Positions 1 to 10,745 of a DNA stretch of 33,739 nt are shown in pieces; the stretch's first letter is position 1; each line of letters starts with the position of its first letter. Under the pieces are notes generated by a model. It was not told the origin of the DNA, ran no database searches, and saw only the letters and a program-made list of their open reading frames with translations. A program made the position numbers and the translations under genes. The DNA is from Cristatella mucedo. Lineage: Eukaryota > Bryozoa > Phylactolaemata > Cristatellidae. Location of the stretch: positions 1,959,001 through 1,992,739 of the forward strand of contig WPIO01000077.1 of NCBI GenBank assembly GCA_009760855.2, written 5' to 3'.

Positions 1-1555
1 AGCTGCAAATAGGGACCATTTTGGAAAACAATGATTATGAAAATGGTCTGTGGTCGTGCCAAGGTGGGGAGCCATTTCTCTGTGGAAAAATTTAACCAAG
101 CTGTCTCTCTGCATGGTTTTGCTCAGCCATCTGTGTAGGACATCACATTACCTGTGATTGTTTTGTTTCTATATTCTCAATGAAATAAGGTTTTATGCTA
201 CTGGAGCTTTGCCTCTTTAAACAGTATTGACTCCCCGTCCTATTTCTAGTAGACAATTTATGCTTATCAATTTGACATTAATTACCATAAAATAGCCATA
301 TACTATGCATGTGAACTGACAGTTTACGAAAATATTGCGACCTCAAGCTTGCCTTGCTGTCTTAAACTTTGGACCGTGAAAGTGAGTAGTTGCCTATATG
401 CTAAGCGAAATATATATAATTAAAGGTATAAACCTCAACCAATTGCACAATGATTCCATAGTGACTCTTTCCAACAAGAATTAAGCAGCAATATCTGAAA
501 ACCCTAAACCATGTGGTTATACGGCGCCACACAGACTCAAGTCTGGACGTGCATTCACACTCACATACACACATGTACACGCCTACACACATTCAAGATA
601 TACCGTCCTAGGGTGAGGAATCGTAAGTTGATCTAGCAAACTAAGCAGAGTGCTATGCTGATTTCAGCATTCGTGCATATTTGTCGAGTTTTTATGCCGA
701 CGATTGCAGCAGGTAAGCGATAAGTTTGTGCTTGCATCCCTTATGACAGGATAGCTATAATAGCCTGCCCTGCATCATTCGGCTGCTGCTGCAATTGCTC
801 ATAATCTGAGGAATGTGGAACCTAGTAATCTCTCAAACAAGGACCACCTCGACGGTTCTGCAATTCCAGTGAGTTAGAAATACTAGATACAGGCCTTGCT
901 GTGGTCCTAGCTGCTGGAACACTCTCGTTCGTTGCCTCAGTGGGTTGGCCTAGCTTGTATTAGCATCATTGAAATAAGAAGAAGGGAAATATTTACCAAT
1001 CGTGCTGACTCCGACTCGGTGCTCTGGTTTATTTAATAAGGCTGTGTAGTATCTAGCCAGTGCAATCTTGCCACAAAGCCTCAATTTTCGTGACTGCCCA
1101 TGTATGGGGCAACACATATCAAGCAATCAGATTTCGATGCATGATTTTACACTACACCTTTGTCGTTTCGGGTGAAACACGTTAAGTGTTTTGACCTATC
1201 CCTGGTACTGCAACTAATGTAGTGACAGTTGCCGAACATCAACTGTGAATCTGTTGCCGAATTTATTGAACAACTATGTGCACATCAGAGACATGTAACT
1301 CGCAAAGTAATGCATATATGTGATACTTTGATCGACCTAATTATTACGTTATATTTGAGTACAGCTAATTCGTAGATTCCGATAGTACCTAACAAGATAA
1401 GTTGTTTCAATGGCTTGAACAGCTGCTACCAGAAAAGCCTACTATTTTTTTACCATAGCAAATCATTCTTGCTGCATCCGAGAGCTTTTTCTTTGAGTAC
1501 CAATTTATTATACATGATCTTCTCTTCCGGGAAACAAGTTTTTTTGTAATCAAAC
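1..1555. other. Unassigned AT-rich sequence
   Basis: No exon, RNA gene or transposon could be supported here. The only visible structure is a CA-rich low-complexity patch at about 540-597, which makes short spurious reading frames on the reverse strand, and a small CTG cluster near 781-792. It could be intron or intergenic DNA. Confidence 0.4.
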
Positions 1556-2240
1556 TCAATATTAACCGTAAGCAAGCTGTTTCAGACCAGATGAACTCGA
1601 CCTTCTTACAAATGCAGGCTTAGGTACACAGGATCTCTGCTTTGTTTGATCGATCGTCCGGCAGGTTTTGATAATATCAATCAGCCAGTCCTATGCGAGC
1701 AGCTGTCATCTATTTTGATCGTCACTGACACTACACTGCAACGGTGCATGTTCTAAGTCCTTGTTGTTTTAAGCAAGTGGTTAATGTACTCGCTCAACTG
1801 AAGGTTTGACCGAGGTCGTGGTTTTGAGCCCCGTGGCATACGTGAAGGCCCTGCATAAAGTTAAGTAGTCTTAGGGAGCTATGCAAACGAATTGTTGTAA
1901 TTATATTATCCCAGTGGGACACTCTAGTGATATAAATAGACAAAGATCCTCCGAGGAATCTCTGAACTATTAGGTACCTAGGGAAGGGTGCTTTGTCCTG
2001 GTCTTGTAATGGTTTAATGTCCTTATCGCGGAAGTACTTGCCAGGCACAAGGAAGAGTTGCATGTCTATGCAGATGGCACTCAGCTGTATATTTGCTGTG
2101 ATTCCTCCTAGCCTTCCAGCAAGTAGAATTCCATGAGCTCCTGTCTGCATGGACTCACGACGTCCATATATTGATGGCATCGAACGTCTTATATTTAGTG
2201 AGGATAAAACCAACTGACTCGCTACGGCCGAACCAAGTGC
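1556..2240 (+). mobile_element. CR1/L2-like reverse transcriptase fragment, split by a SINE
   Basis: Two pieces of a non-LTR reverse transcriptase are readable on the forward strand. At about 1661-1755 the frame reads GFDNINQPVLCEQLSS, then ILIVTDTTLQ. This matches the family pattern AFDxIDHxxLLxxLSS followed by GIxGTxLQWF. At 2061-2105 it reads HVYADGTQLYICCDSS, the catalytic YADD box with the second Asp changed to Gly, so the enzyme would be dead even without the stops. A later piece near 2160-2218 (FSEDKTN) resembles the LNxDKTE motif. Between the two blocks a tRNA-derived sequence interrupts the frame and makes the spacing longer than usual. Both ends are truncated and no 3' tail is visible. 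Confidence 0.65.
1766..1985 (+). mobile_element. tRNA-derived SINE inserted in the CR1/L2 fragment
   Basis: The first 75 bases look like a degraded tRNA. An A-box-like TAAGCAAGTGG lies at about 1770-1780 and a B-box-like GGTTTTGAGCC at 1820-1830, flanked by a short T-stem-like pairing (CGTGG with CCCCG, one mismatch). These are the internal RNA polymerase III promoter boxes of tRNA genes. The piece lacks a good acceptor stem and continues into an unrelated body, as SINEs do. It sits between two parts of one reverse transcriptase frame, so it inserted after that element. The 3' limit is an estimate; no clear tail or target duplication was found. Confidence 0.5.
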
Positions 2241-2307
2241 GATTTACTAACAGCTGTCAATTTAGGACAAATACCAGTTCAATTAGACAATGTGGATATT
2301 AAAATAT

Positions 2308-2362
2308 ATTTGTGTGTGTGTGTGTTTGTATATGTGTTTATATTATATGTGTATATATTTTT
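2308..2362. repeat. TG/TA microsatellite-like tract
   Basis: A run of TG dinucleotides passes into alternating TATATG and TGTATA steps. The 83-residue reverse reading frame over it, rich in Thr, Asn, Tyr and His, is a by-product of this repeat and not a gene. Confidence 0.85.
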
Positions 2363-3644
2363 CGTCAGATGAAGCACATATTTTAGTATATCACTGAAAC
2401 TTACCAAAATAGTTATTTTACTGGCGTAACTCCTGGAGGAAAGTATGAATATGGTTAAAAATACATTATTCGGTAGCATTAAAGCATATTTTTCGAGAGT
2501 TTTATGATGGCTATGCGAAAAGTCTTTCATTTAAAAAACTCGCCTAATCACGAAGCCCCTTTCACAACGTAAGCTAACAGCATCGGCAACAAGGCCTTTC
2601 GGAAGACCAGCCTTTTAGTTGGCAGTGGACGGATCATGGTGTGCTTACTATCGTACTGCCCCACGAACTGATTTTGTAGAGCCAATTTGATCTCCTCTTC
2701 CATTGTGGAATCCTTGGTTCAAACAGAATAGTATTTCTTAGCATAGTCTGTACTCTTATAGTAGTCTAGTAATATAGTTTTTGGAGTTTTCTTATTACAC
2801 TATGGTAATAACAGTAATTCCAGTTCGATCTTATCACGATCCTAATCTCCAAATATCAAACCTTAATCCTTGCTCCTTGTTCTCTAGATTAAAAGTGTCG
2901 TAAGGAAAATTAAAGGTTCTAAAAAAATTGCCGATATTAAAACTACACTTAATAATGCTCATTCACTGAACTCACTTTCTTCAAGCGCCTTACATTTGCT
3001 GCAAAGGAAGCAGAATGGAATGATTAGTGCGAGTATCCTCAATAAATACAAAGTATATTTTACTTAGGTCTCATACTTTCATGTCGCAATAATAGGTCCC
3101 ACTCTGCAGCGAGCATTATTCTTTCAAAAACAAACACTTCATTTAATTCTTGGTGCACAAACAATTTAATAAAGCTTCTCACAAGCTATTGAAAAAGTAT
3201 TATAACAACTTTTTATTTTGACTTTCATGGTTTAACTATCTATATGGTGTACACAAATATCTCATCACAGGCAGGTATTTATATGACATTGATGCATACT
3301 TTTGTTTAAGTTGCCTGCAAGTGTGCTGTGCTTACTATAACTTTGAAAAAAAAGGGATTAAATTAATGACCTATCGTTTTTGTTGTTGCTGAAGACTGCA
3401 AAAATAGTGCACCTTACTTCAGTTTGAGAAGGGCATGTATTCTTTTCGCCAACTACGATGGGCAAATTAGCAGAGAAATTAGTAGAAGCATCGTTAGTAC
3501 CCATCAAACTTGTTTAATATGCCTAGTGAGACCTGCAGCTACCTTTCATATGGGTAATATAAATTCATATGTCATACAATATTCGGCTACATTGTAAGTC
3601 TAAATTAGTCGTGCTTAAAATAAAACAGGTGGCTCGAATGATCC
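2363..3644. other. Unassigned sequence
   Basis: Nothing is recognised. A 51-codon reverse-strand reading frame at 2548-2703 begins MEEEIKLALQNQFVG and ends in TGA. It has an amphipathic look but no known domain, splice context or promoter, so it is not called as a gene. Confidence 0.35.
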
Positions 3645-3720
3645 GACCCAGTTGGCTTAGTGACAGAGCTGCCATTTAAGAAATACCTAACCACAACCAA
3701 TTCTAGCCCAAGGTATTTCT
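3645..3720 (+). mobile_element. tRNA-like SINE head
   Basis: The forward strand carries TGGCTTAGTGACAGAGC at 3653-3669, very close to a tRNA A box with D-arm. About 45 bases on is AATTCTAGCCC (3699-3709), a degraded B box. Spacing and order match a tRNA gene, but the acceptor stem does not pair well, so a SINE head or tRNA pseudogene is more likely than a working tRNA. The following 100 bases may be the SINE body; no tail was identified. Confidence 0.45.
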
Positions 3721-5004
3721 TGCTTAATAGGAAGTTTTGAGCAGCTGCTCGCTACAACCCTACCTCCTAAATCTGTGTAAGGATTTACAAAGCTGCCTTG
3801 CAAATACTGCAGGTGATTTTATCCCACACCTGTTAGCCTTCGACAGCAGTTATATCTCAGCCGATTGGACCCATGTAATTTTGTTTTCGAAATTGTGTAA
3901 TGTGTTTTAGGCGCCAACGAACAACCTGGCTCTCACTTTATTCTGATATGCCATAATTAATAGATAAGCCATATTTTTTTGAAGCTCATGATACTAAGTA
4001 CAAGACCAGGTGACCTTACAGAAAGTCACTTATCAGTTAGCACTCATGCACACGAGCTCGATCTATCAGGTGATTGCACAAATAAGGATATTCAAATCTG
4101 CATTAAAAACACTAAGACAAGCTGGTCTAATGAGATCGATTAAATTGCCTTCGTACTCAGCGATATACAAAATTATTATAAAGATAGAAACCTATAAAAT
4201 GCATCAATATAAAATCCATAATGTGCTCAGCATATTTAACCCTCGTAGATAACTTGACTCGTGCCAGCTTTGAATTCGTCACGATAACATTACAAAGGTA
4301 GTATTACAACAGTGGGGCTAGCATGTTTATAAAACCAACAAGCATGAGCACTCTGTGATTATAAACTGATTGTTTAAGCTCTCTTGAGGTGATCAGGAAG
4401 TAACTTACTAAATTAGTGGTTACGTAACAGACAAATCTTAGCTGGCACAATCACTGATACAATACTGAATTATGTAGTAACATGAATACCTGATGAATTT
4501 CTTACACTATTTTATAAATGAAATGAAATTCTTGGTTCATTTTCAAAGAATCATTTCGTGTTCGTGTAGGGCCTTAGCTAATCCTATTTGTTATGAACAT
4601 CGGTCGATAGTTTGTTGCCCAACTGAACATCTGGTGTGACGATAAACGGGTTGCATGACCAATGTACTTCTGGGAGAGATCGGCTGGGCAAGTATAAGGT
4701 AGACGCCACGGCTGGTTACATTTGTGTGGACAATCGATTGAATGCTTACCCTGGCTGATTGTTCAGCCTCAAATTGGGTTTATGTTTTTGTATGTTGTGA
4801 CCTTGTGATGCATGTACAAAGCAACTTAAGGTTTTATTGGTCCATGGACAAGCCACAACTTTTTAATTGAGTTTGCTATATTTCTCAAATTGAATAGCCA
4901 CCCAAGAAGACAAGTGATGTACAAGAATTTCTACCTAAGCTTCGCTTACACTTGCGTTTTCAAGCTCGTACATTTGCACATTTATGTGCCGACGTACCTG
5001 CACG
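3721..5004. other. Unassigned sequence
   Basis: No gene or repeat family is recognised. An 80-codon forward reading frame at 4010-4252 is Ile/Lys-rich with no domain or splice context and is most likely chance in AT-rich DNA. Confidence 0.35.
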
Positions 5005-5175
5005 AAAAAAATGTTAGTCGATCGCATTACGAACCAACCAATCAACGAATCTCAAGTGGATATGGTCTTGGTCAAGCCTCTTTTGATAAAGCATACCTTT
5101 TACTAGTGTTCAGTTAAATAATGTGCATCGTTCATTTGGCTTCTAAAAGCTAAAGTGGAACTTGCTCAGTTCATT
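5005..5175 (+). repeat. Mosaic repeat, copy A, left part
   Basis: Bases 5019-5083 match 10343-10400 closely (shared blocks GCATTACRAACCAACC and AATCTCAAG). Bases near 5145-5172 resemble 12105-12135 (AAGTGGAACTTKCTCAG). The similarity resumes on the far side of the L2-like insertion at 5176-5902, which shows that this insertion split a pre-existing repeat. Its class is unknown. Confidence 0.5.
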
Positions 5176-5902
5176 TGGCTATGTCTTGTTTATCAAGTTA
5201 TTGGAAGAGATGTTATTATTACTGTGTAACTCACTGCTTGCTTGTCTACAGCACATGCAATCAGGCACTCACAGCTGGTGCAAAACTCTACAGCTAGACT
5301 CGCCTCTCGTGAGCGTCTCAGTTGCTTCATCCGACTACTTCTCACCGATATGCACTACCTTCTAGTCAAGGCACGGATCGATTTGAGGTTTTTCAGCTCA
5401 CTTTTAGTTTCCTTCATTATTTGCCTCCGGCCTACCCGCCAGATCTTCTCTATTGACAGGTCAAGCGTCGTACCACACTCGCTTTTACGGAAACTGTTTG
5501 CCTATACATCGTACGAACCTTAAATCACTTGGAGACCACGCCTTAAAGTCATACTCTTTCCAAGCCTGAAACTCCCTCCTGATTTCCGTCTCGACATCCC
5601 CTTACTTCACCACATTAAAAAGGAATTAAAAGCGCAGCTATTTCTGAATTAATTTAGAGGGTCCCTATGATTTGTCTTTTATTAGCTTGTACATGCTGAC
5701 TCTGTTGAATTTTACCAATAACCACACTGGTATGCTGACCCTGTACACGTCACCCGTAACCATGCTGTTGATGTCGATCAACAAGAGAGATAGTTCCACT
5801 CATCATTCGATCCCGTTTACTTAGCAGCAAATGTGGATCAAAAGATATTGAGTTCTCTAAGGGGGCTTTGTCATTTGTAATATTATTATTATTATTATTA
5901 TT
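5176..5902 (+). mobile_element. L2/CR1-like retrotransposon, 5'-truncated copy
   Basis: This holds the C-terminal end of a non-LTR ORF2 and its 3' UTR. Readable blocks correspond to NSLLACL, QNSTARLASRERLS, LVKARIDLRF and the terminal FGDxAF..WNSLP region, broken by frameshifts. The 3' end has the terminal sequence shared by all copies of this family in the window (GCAGCAAATGT, then a GGGCGCTTTRTCA-like stretch). It finishes in an (ATT)n tail at 5881-5902. A 5'-truncated copy with a short tandem-repeat tail is the normal product of target-primed reverse transcription in this group. Confidence 0.8.
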
Positions 5903-6670
5903 ACCACTTAGAAATAAACCCCTGAAGTAAGTTTTCTGGAGTCGGCGATTTTAAAGACTCATTTAATGCGAACTGAAAGTATTGACGCATAAAATAGCAA
6001 GAAATGTTTTGCTATAATACTATGCTCCCTTCATAAGTTTAGTTTAATTTGCATTGTAATACTGAAATTTAGAGAGCACTAGTGTTTTTACATGGAAAAT
6101 CAATATTTCGGGGTCAGTTCAGTGACTTTTTCCAACTGGATATTGGTGCCTACACTCATTAAAAACAAAGTACAGAAATTTCAAAAGCTGATGCTCTTAT
6201 CGCAATTATAAACCTTTAATCTATTCTCTATATATTGTATGTATAAACTAATCAATATACCACTGGATTTAGTTTGTCCATGCGATTCGTTGTTTATGTG
6301 GTTATGCTTGCTGACACGGTAGCACTGCATGGTACCCTGTTAGTGAGCAGTGCCACGATGACATTGGCATCTAAGCTTCAAACGGGCAGCTCTTCTGACT
6401 ACTATGAGTATGAAGCTGGTGTGTGGCCGTTGGGTGGGGCTTGTGAACATGCCCTGGACGCAGAGCTCATGGTACCTGACACATCATTTCTGGAAGAAGT
6501 CGTGAGGCCGTTATCCTAATCAGTTTCCATCAGCAAGCTATCAAATTTCTAATGGCTGAATCAGGCGATAGCCGAGAGTTGAATTTGGCAAAGCTGGTAC
6601 TTCTTAAATCATTTTCGTCGTCACATGGTGTTGCTTACATTGAGCTTCGAAATTGAAATTGCACTTCTTT
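5903..6670 (+). repeat. Mosaic repeat, copy A, right part
   Basis: Three blocks follow one another. Block X (5903-6245) aligns with 12180-12520, sharing CAAAGTACAGAAATTTCAAAAG and flanking sequence. Bases 6265-6340 are a fragment of L2-like 3' UTR, matching 12535-12605. Block Y (6340-6670) aligns with 12880-13130 and, inverted, with 25100-25400. Block Y carries a reading frame whose core, GGACEHALDAELMVP, recurs in the other copies. The same order in copies A and B points to one composite ancestral unit that was duplicated or transposed. Confidence 0.55.
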
Positions 6671-6680
6671 GCTGAGGGTT

Positions 6681-8830
6681 TATTAATAATAACGATGCAC
6701 TCGATAAAGCACCCTCAGAGAACCTAGTCTCTTTCTTTGTGCTTTACGTTTGCTGCAAAGAGAAACACGATTGAGAGGTGAGTATAATCATGCTTGATAA
6801 ACGACACGAATAGCATGATTAGGGTTGACGTGCACAGGGTTTGCATGCACATGTGGTTAGTAGTAGCATGCACAGTGTCAGCAAACATAAGCACGTAAAG
6901 GACAAATCACAGGAGCCCACTGAATGCTGTCCCAAATAAATGTGTTTTACTTTCTTTTTAAATGTGGTCAAGTCAGGGTATGTTCTCATGCAAGTCGGGG
7001 TGGGGTGGGTGGTTTAGGCTTTAGGAGCATACTAACAAAAAGAATGGTCTACAATTGATTTGAAGTTTGTATGAGGTATTGGTATACTGCTGGATTCCGA
7101 AAAGCAGGTGGTAATGACGCTTGGCCTGGTGGGGCAGCAGATCGCAGAGATTAGCTGGAGTGAAAGGAAGAGGTTGCCTAAAAGTGAGCGAAAAAACCTC
7201 GATGTCGATCCGTTGCTTGACTGGTAGCCATTGCAGTTCAGTGAGAATGGGAATGATTAGGCAACGACGAAGCTAGCTTAAGAAAAGTCCAGCAATCTAG
7301 TTTTGCACTAGCTGTAATCGCTTGATTGCACATGTAGGTAGTCCAGAAAGCAATGAGTTCCATATGTCAAGAAGGGATGTCATAAATGCATAGACCATCT
7401 TAGACGTGGTAACCTTATCTGAAGAAGCCCGAATTTTAACAATGTTATGTAGTTCAAAGTGGACCGACTTGACTGTGATGCTGATGTGGTTGTCTAGTGA
7501 GATGTCGCTTTGGAACATGACAATAAGATTTCTAGCTGATTCAACGAGAGATATGCTGTCAGAGCCCATTTTGCGTGTCAGCCTTTCCAATTTCTGAAGC
7601 ACACTGGGTTTGCCAATACCTAGCAAGTTAGTTTTATAATCGTTTAGTTTTAGAAAATTTGCCACTATCCATGTGCGGTTTTTATCAATACATGCTGCAA
7701 GTTAGCTGAGAAAATTCGTGGTGCTCAAAGGCTGGGAGGGATAAAAGAAAAAGTTCAACTGCTCTTCACCTCTATAGAAGTGAAAGCCTAGATTGTTCAG
7801 GGCAATCACATCACACATGGGAGAGTATTCACCGTGAAAGGGACCGTACCTAGCACAGAGCCCTGAGGTAACCCATATTGAAGATGTACCTCGGAATATC
7901 TTTGTTCATTCACGTCAATATTCTGGAGACTTCCATGAGATAGGACCTGAACGTTTGCAGAGCAGTGCTAGTGACGCTAAGGCGACATTAGAGGCGTTCT
8001 AGAAGAACTTTAAGATCGATAGCATCAAACACTGCCGAAAGATTGAGCAAAATAAGCAAGGACACTCTACCTACATTTGCTTTACTTGGTAGGTCATTGT
8101 ACTGCCTAAGCATTGCTGATTCTGTGGAGCAATTAGCTCTGAAGCCAGACTGGAACTTACTAGCCAGGTTTGAGGTTTTAATATATGAGTTCAGCTGGTC
8201 CACCACAACCTGTTCCAGTGTATTTAATAGGCATGGTAAAAGGGAGACTGGGCCACAGTTGCTCAATGTCTCTAGGTCTAGTGTCGATTTCGCGAGAAGT
8301 GGTCTGACAATAGCTTTTTAGATAAGTCCTGGGATATGACCTGAGGCTCGTGAAATATTAATGATGTTAGTTTTGCATGGGAGCAGCAGATCAGTGCAAC
8401 GTAGGAGCAGGACAGTGGGAATAGGGTGCAGAGGACTTGCTGCCTTTTTGGATTTGGATATGAACATCAGGACGAGATCACTAGTGAACTGCTGAAATAT
8501 AGACATTAAGGTGCATTCAGGAATCGGGGAACAACAATTTTAGGGGGGATACTGTCGTCGCAGGGATGGAGTCCTTGATGCCGTCTATCTTCTGCCCAAA
8601 GAATCGAGTGAAGCGATTGGCTGAATCATCACAAGAATCATCAGGTTAGCAGCTAATCCGAAAGCGGTTGAGAAGACGGTTGATCGTCGACATCAGCATT
8701 TTTGGATTGTGCATCAGTGATTCAACTGTGATTTAAAAATATCGTTATAGAAGCTAGGCTTGGCCTCTGCTTGGATTGATTCATGCGACCTATAGTAGTT
8801 TTCATGTTCCTGTCTATTGACAGTAAGTCC
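6681..8830 (-). mobile_element. L2/CR1-like retrotransposon, longest reverse-strand copy
   Basis: Read on the reverse strand, this begins in the linker before the reverse transcriptase (FTRFFGQKIDGIKDSI near 8590-8640). It continues through GPVSLLPCLLNTLEQVV (about 8215-8260), FQSGFRANCSTESAML, then LLILLNLSAVFDAID (about 8010-8050), where AAFDTIDH is usual, and a thumb region FLKLNDYKTNLL near 7650. It ends in the NSLLSGLPTCAIKRLQLVQN block (7297-7355) and the common 3' UTR, with an AT-rich tail at 6681-6694. Stops and frameshifts lie throughout. No endonuclease domain was found, so the copy is 5'-truncated. Forward-strand frames in this interval are antisense shadows. Confidence 0.8.
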
Positions 8831-10329
8831 TAATCTTTCATATGCTGGTTTTGGTTTTCGCTACTACACTATGTAAAGAGCATACTGTAACGGTTAAACG
8901 GGGACATGTGTAAGATTTAAACGTGCTAGGGTTTAAGCTGCATTAGTTATACTGATATAAAGTTATCCTTATAGCAGAAGAAAACGATAAAAAAATATTT
9001 GCTTTTATTATTGGAAAAAAGTATGCTTATCTGCATTTGAAATTTCTTGTTGCACAGTAAATTTTAAACATTTGGTGGAATGTAGAAAATACTCTAATCA
9101 CGTTGCAAGTAAAGCACGTCTACAAAATTTGATCGACCATAAGTAAGTACCACGCGACAGTTGAATGTACTGTGACCCGTGCTTCTGAAGCGAACTCATT
9201 TGACACGTTTGATGCAATGGTAGAGATTGTATGCAGCTTATCCATGAATCTGGTAAAATCGGTTCGCTGGCAACAGATGCTGTGTTTAAAATTCCATTTG
9301 TAGTCAGTAGACTAAACATTATATCATATAACCTTGCTCATTAGATGTCATGCGATTTCCATGCGTCTATTCTGTTTGACGATCATAAATTGATGTAGCC
9401 ATAGACAAGACTCAAAGTAATAAGCATCTTATAAAAGTCATCTTATTGGCAATCTTTTGGGCCCTTTCTTGTAAGCTAGGTAGTAAACACATCTGTTTTG
9501 CATTGGGATAAAGGTCAACCTGAACTACAAGTTATTATTGTCATCATCGAGATCTATTGCATGTTTGACATAAAAACAATTCAATTTATGCGTATCCCTA
9601 AATCCCTAAATATCCCTTATAATATTTCCTAATAAAAGTACTTACTTCAGTAATAATCGAAAGTACTTCTCAACTTGTAAACTTGGTTAGCAAAACAGTG
9701 CAGAGCTAAAATAAAACGTTCTGCAGTATCAGAACACATGTCGTCCAGCTTACCTCACTATCTTTATTCGCAAGAAATAGTCATTACCCGTCAAGTATTA
9801 GAGGTATTTAGTACTTGGGAGCTTAACGTTGGCTCCACTAATAAAGGGATACAACAGCAAAGCTGAAAATGCTTTTCCTGTTATCTCATATCGTGTTGCC
9901 TAACTAAGAACTCAACGGTATTCCTTCTTCTGCAAGGAGACAACTAAAGTTAGCAAGCTAGCTATTATTGGAGCTTTTTGCATGTTTCTTTTTTATGTAA
10001 TACTGTTAATTCCTTCTCTAGAATAAGACGTCATGTGTCTCGTGTGTTTTTTAATTAAAAAAAGCTTTTGCGTTTTCCTAGCAGAGCAGACGCGAAAGGT
10101 TATGAACCTTGAAGCATTGGTGAGAAGATTTTATCAATTGTAATTTTAGGGAACCAGCTGTGTATATAGGAATGGTAAGCAGCATTCAAATTTAGAAGCT
10201 CGGATAAATAAATTGGTCATAATCAAGCTGTGATTCCGTTTTTAACTCCTGTCTTTGAGGCTTCCAGACTTGAGATGTTTTTTCTAGGCCTTAGCTGATG
10301 CTGAAACACTGCTGCTCAGCCCCTCTCAA
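8831..10329. other. Unassigned sequence
   Basis: No gene, RNA or transposon was recognised. A 73-codon reverse frame at 9098-9319 has no domain features. The DNA is AT-rich with short homopolymer runs. Confidence 0.4.
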
Positions 10330-10440
10330 AATGTATGTCGATAGCATTACAAACCAACCGAGCTAGGAATCTCAAGCGGATGTTGCATTGAAGAAGCCTC
10401 GCCCTTTCGGCGGTCTCAGCTGATTGGCAGGAGGCTAGCT
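10330..10440 (+). repeat. Mosaic repeat, left-part fragment
   Basis: Bases 10343-10400 match 5019-5083 (GCATTACAAACCAACC, AATCTCAAGCGGAT). As at 5176, an L2-like 3' end follows shortly after, but here the intervening sequence differs. It is another copy of the same unnamed repeat. Confidence 0.5.
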
Positions 10441-10511
10441 GCTAGAACAGCCAAGTTGGGTTAGCCTGTAAAGCTGAACTTAATTTGGCTAATTGAAGCG
10501 ATCTCCTAACC

Positions 10512-10745
10512 ACAGCATTTACTCGGTCCACGATCTTCAGTCTTTGTAGGCATCTAAGTGCTGACACACTGCACTCGGCGACTAACCTGATTTGCACACT
10601 GACCTTATGCAATTCACCTCTAACTAGGTTCTGCTTGTTGAAACGCTGTATGCCTAATTTAAGCGAGTCTGATTTGCTGCAAATGTAAAGTGCCTCGTAG
10701 ACAGAGACAAGTTTCTCTGACTTCACTTTGATAACGCATTATTAC
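10512..10745 (+). mobile_element. L2/CR1-like 3' UTR fragment
   Basis: Only the 3' UTR remains. It aligns with the ends of the copies at 19665-19908 and 20165-20415: GTGCTGACACACTGC, then ACCTTATGCAATTCACCTC, then GATTTGCTGCAAATGTAAAG and a short ATTATTA-like tail at about 10735-10745. There is no coding potential; the 94-codon reverse frame over it is antisense. Confidence 0.65.

Noticed and set aside
2279-2530. 83-codon reverse frame rich in Thr, Asn, Tyr and His
   Set aside because: It is produced by the TG/TA dinucleotide repeat.
2548-2703. 51-codon reverse-strand frame starting MEEEIKLALQNQFVG
   Set aside because: No domain, no splice signals and no repeats or neighbours to support it. 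A frame of this length is expected by chance.
4010-4252. 80-codon forward frame
   Set aside because: Composition follows AT-rich background; no motif or exon structure.
8043-8321. 92-codon forward frame
   Set aside because: It is the antisense of the reverse transcriptase block of the reverse-strand L2-like copy.
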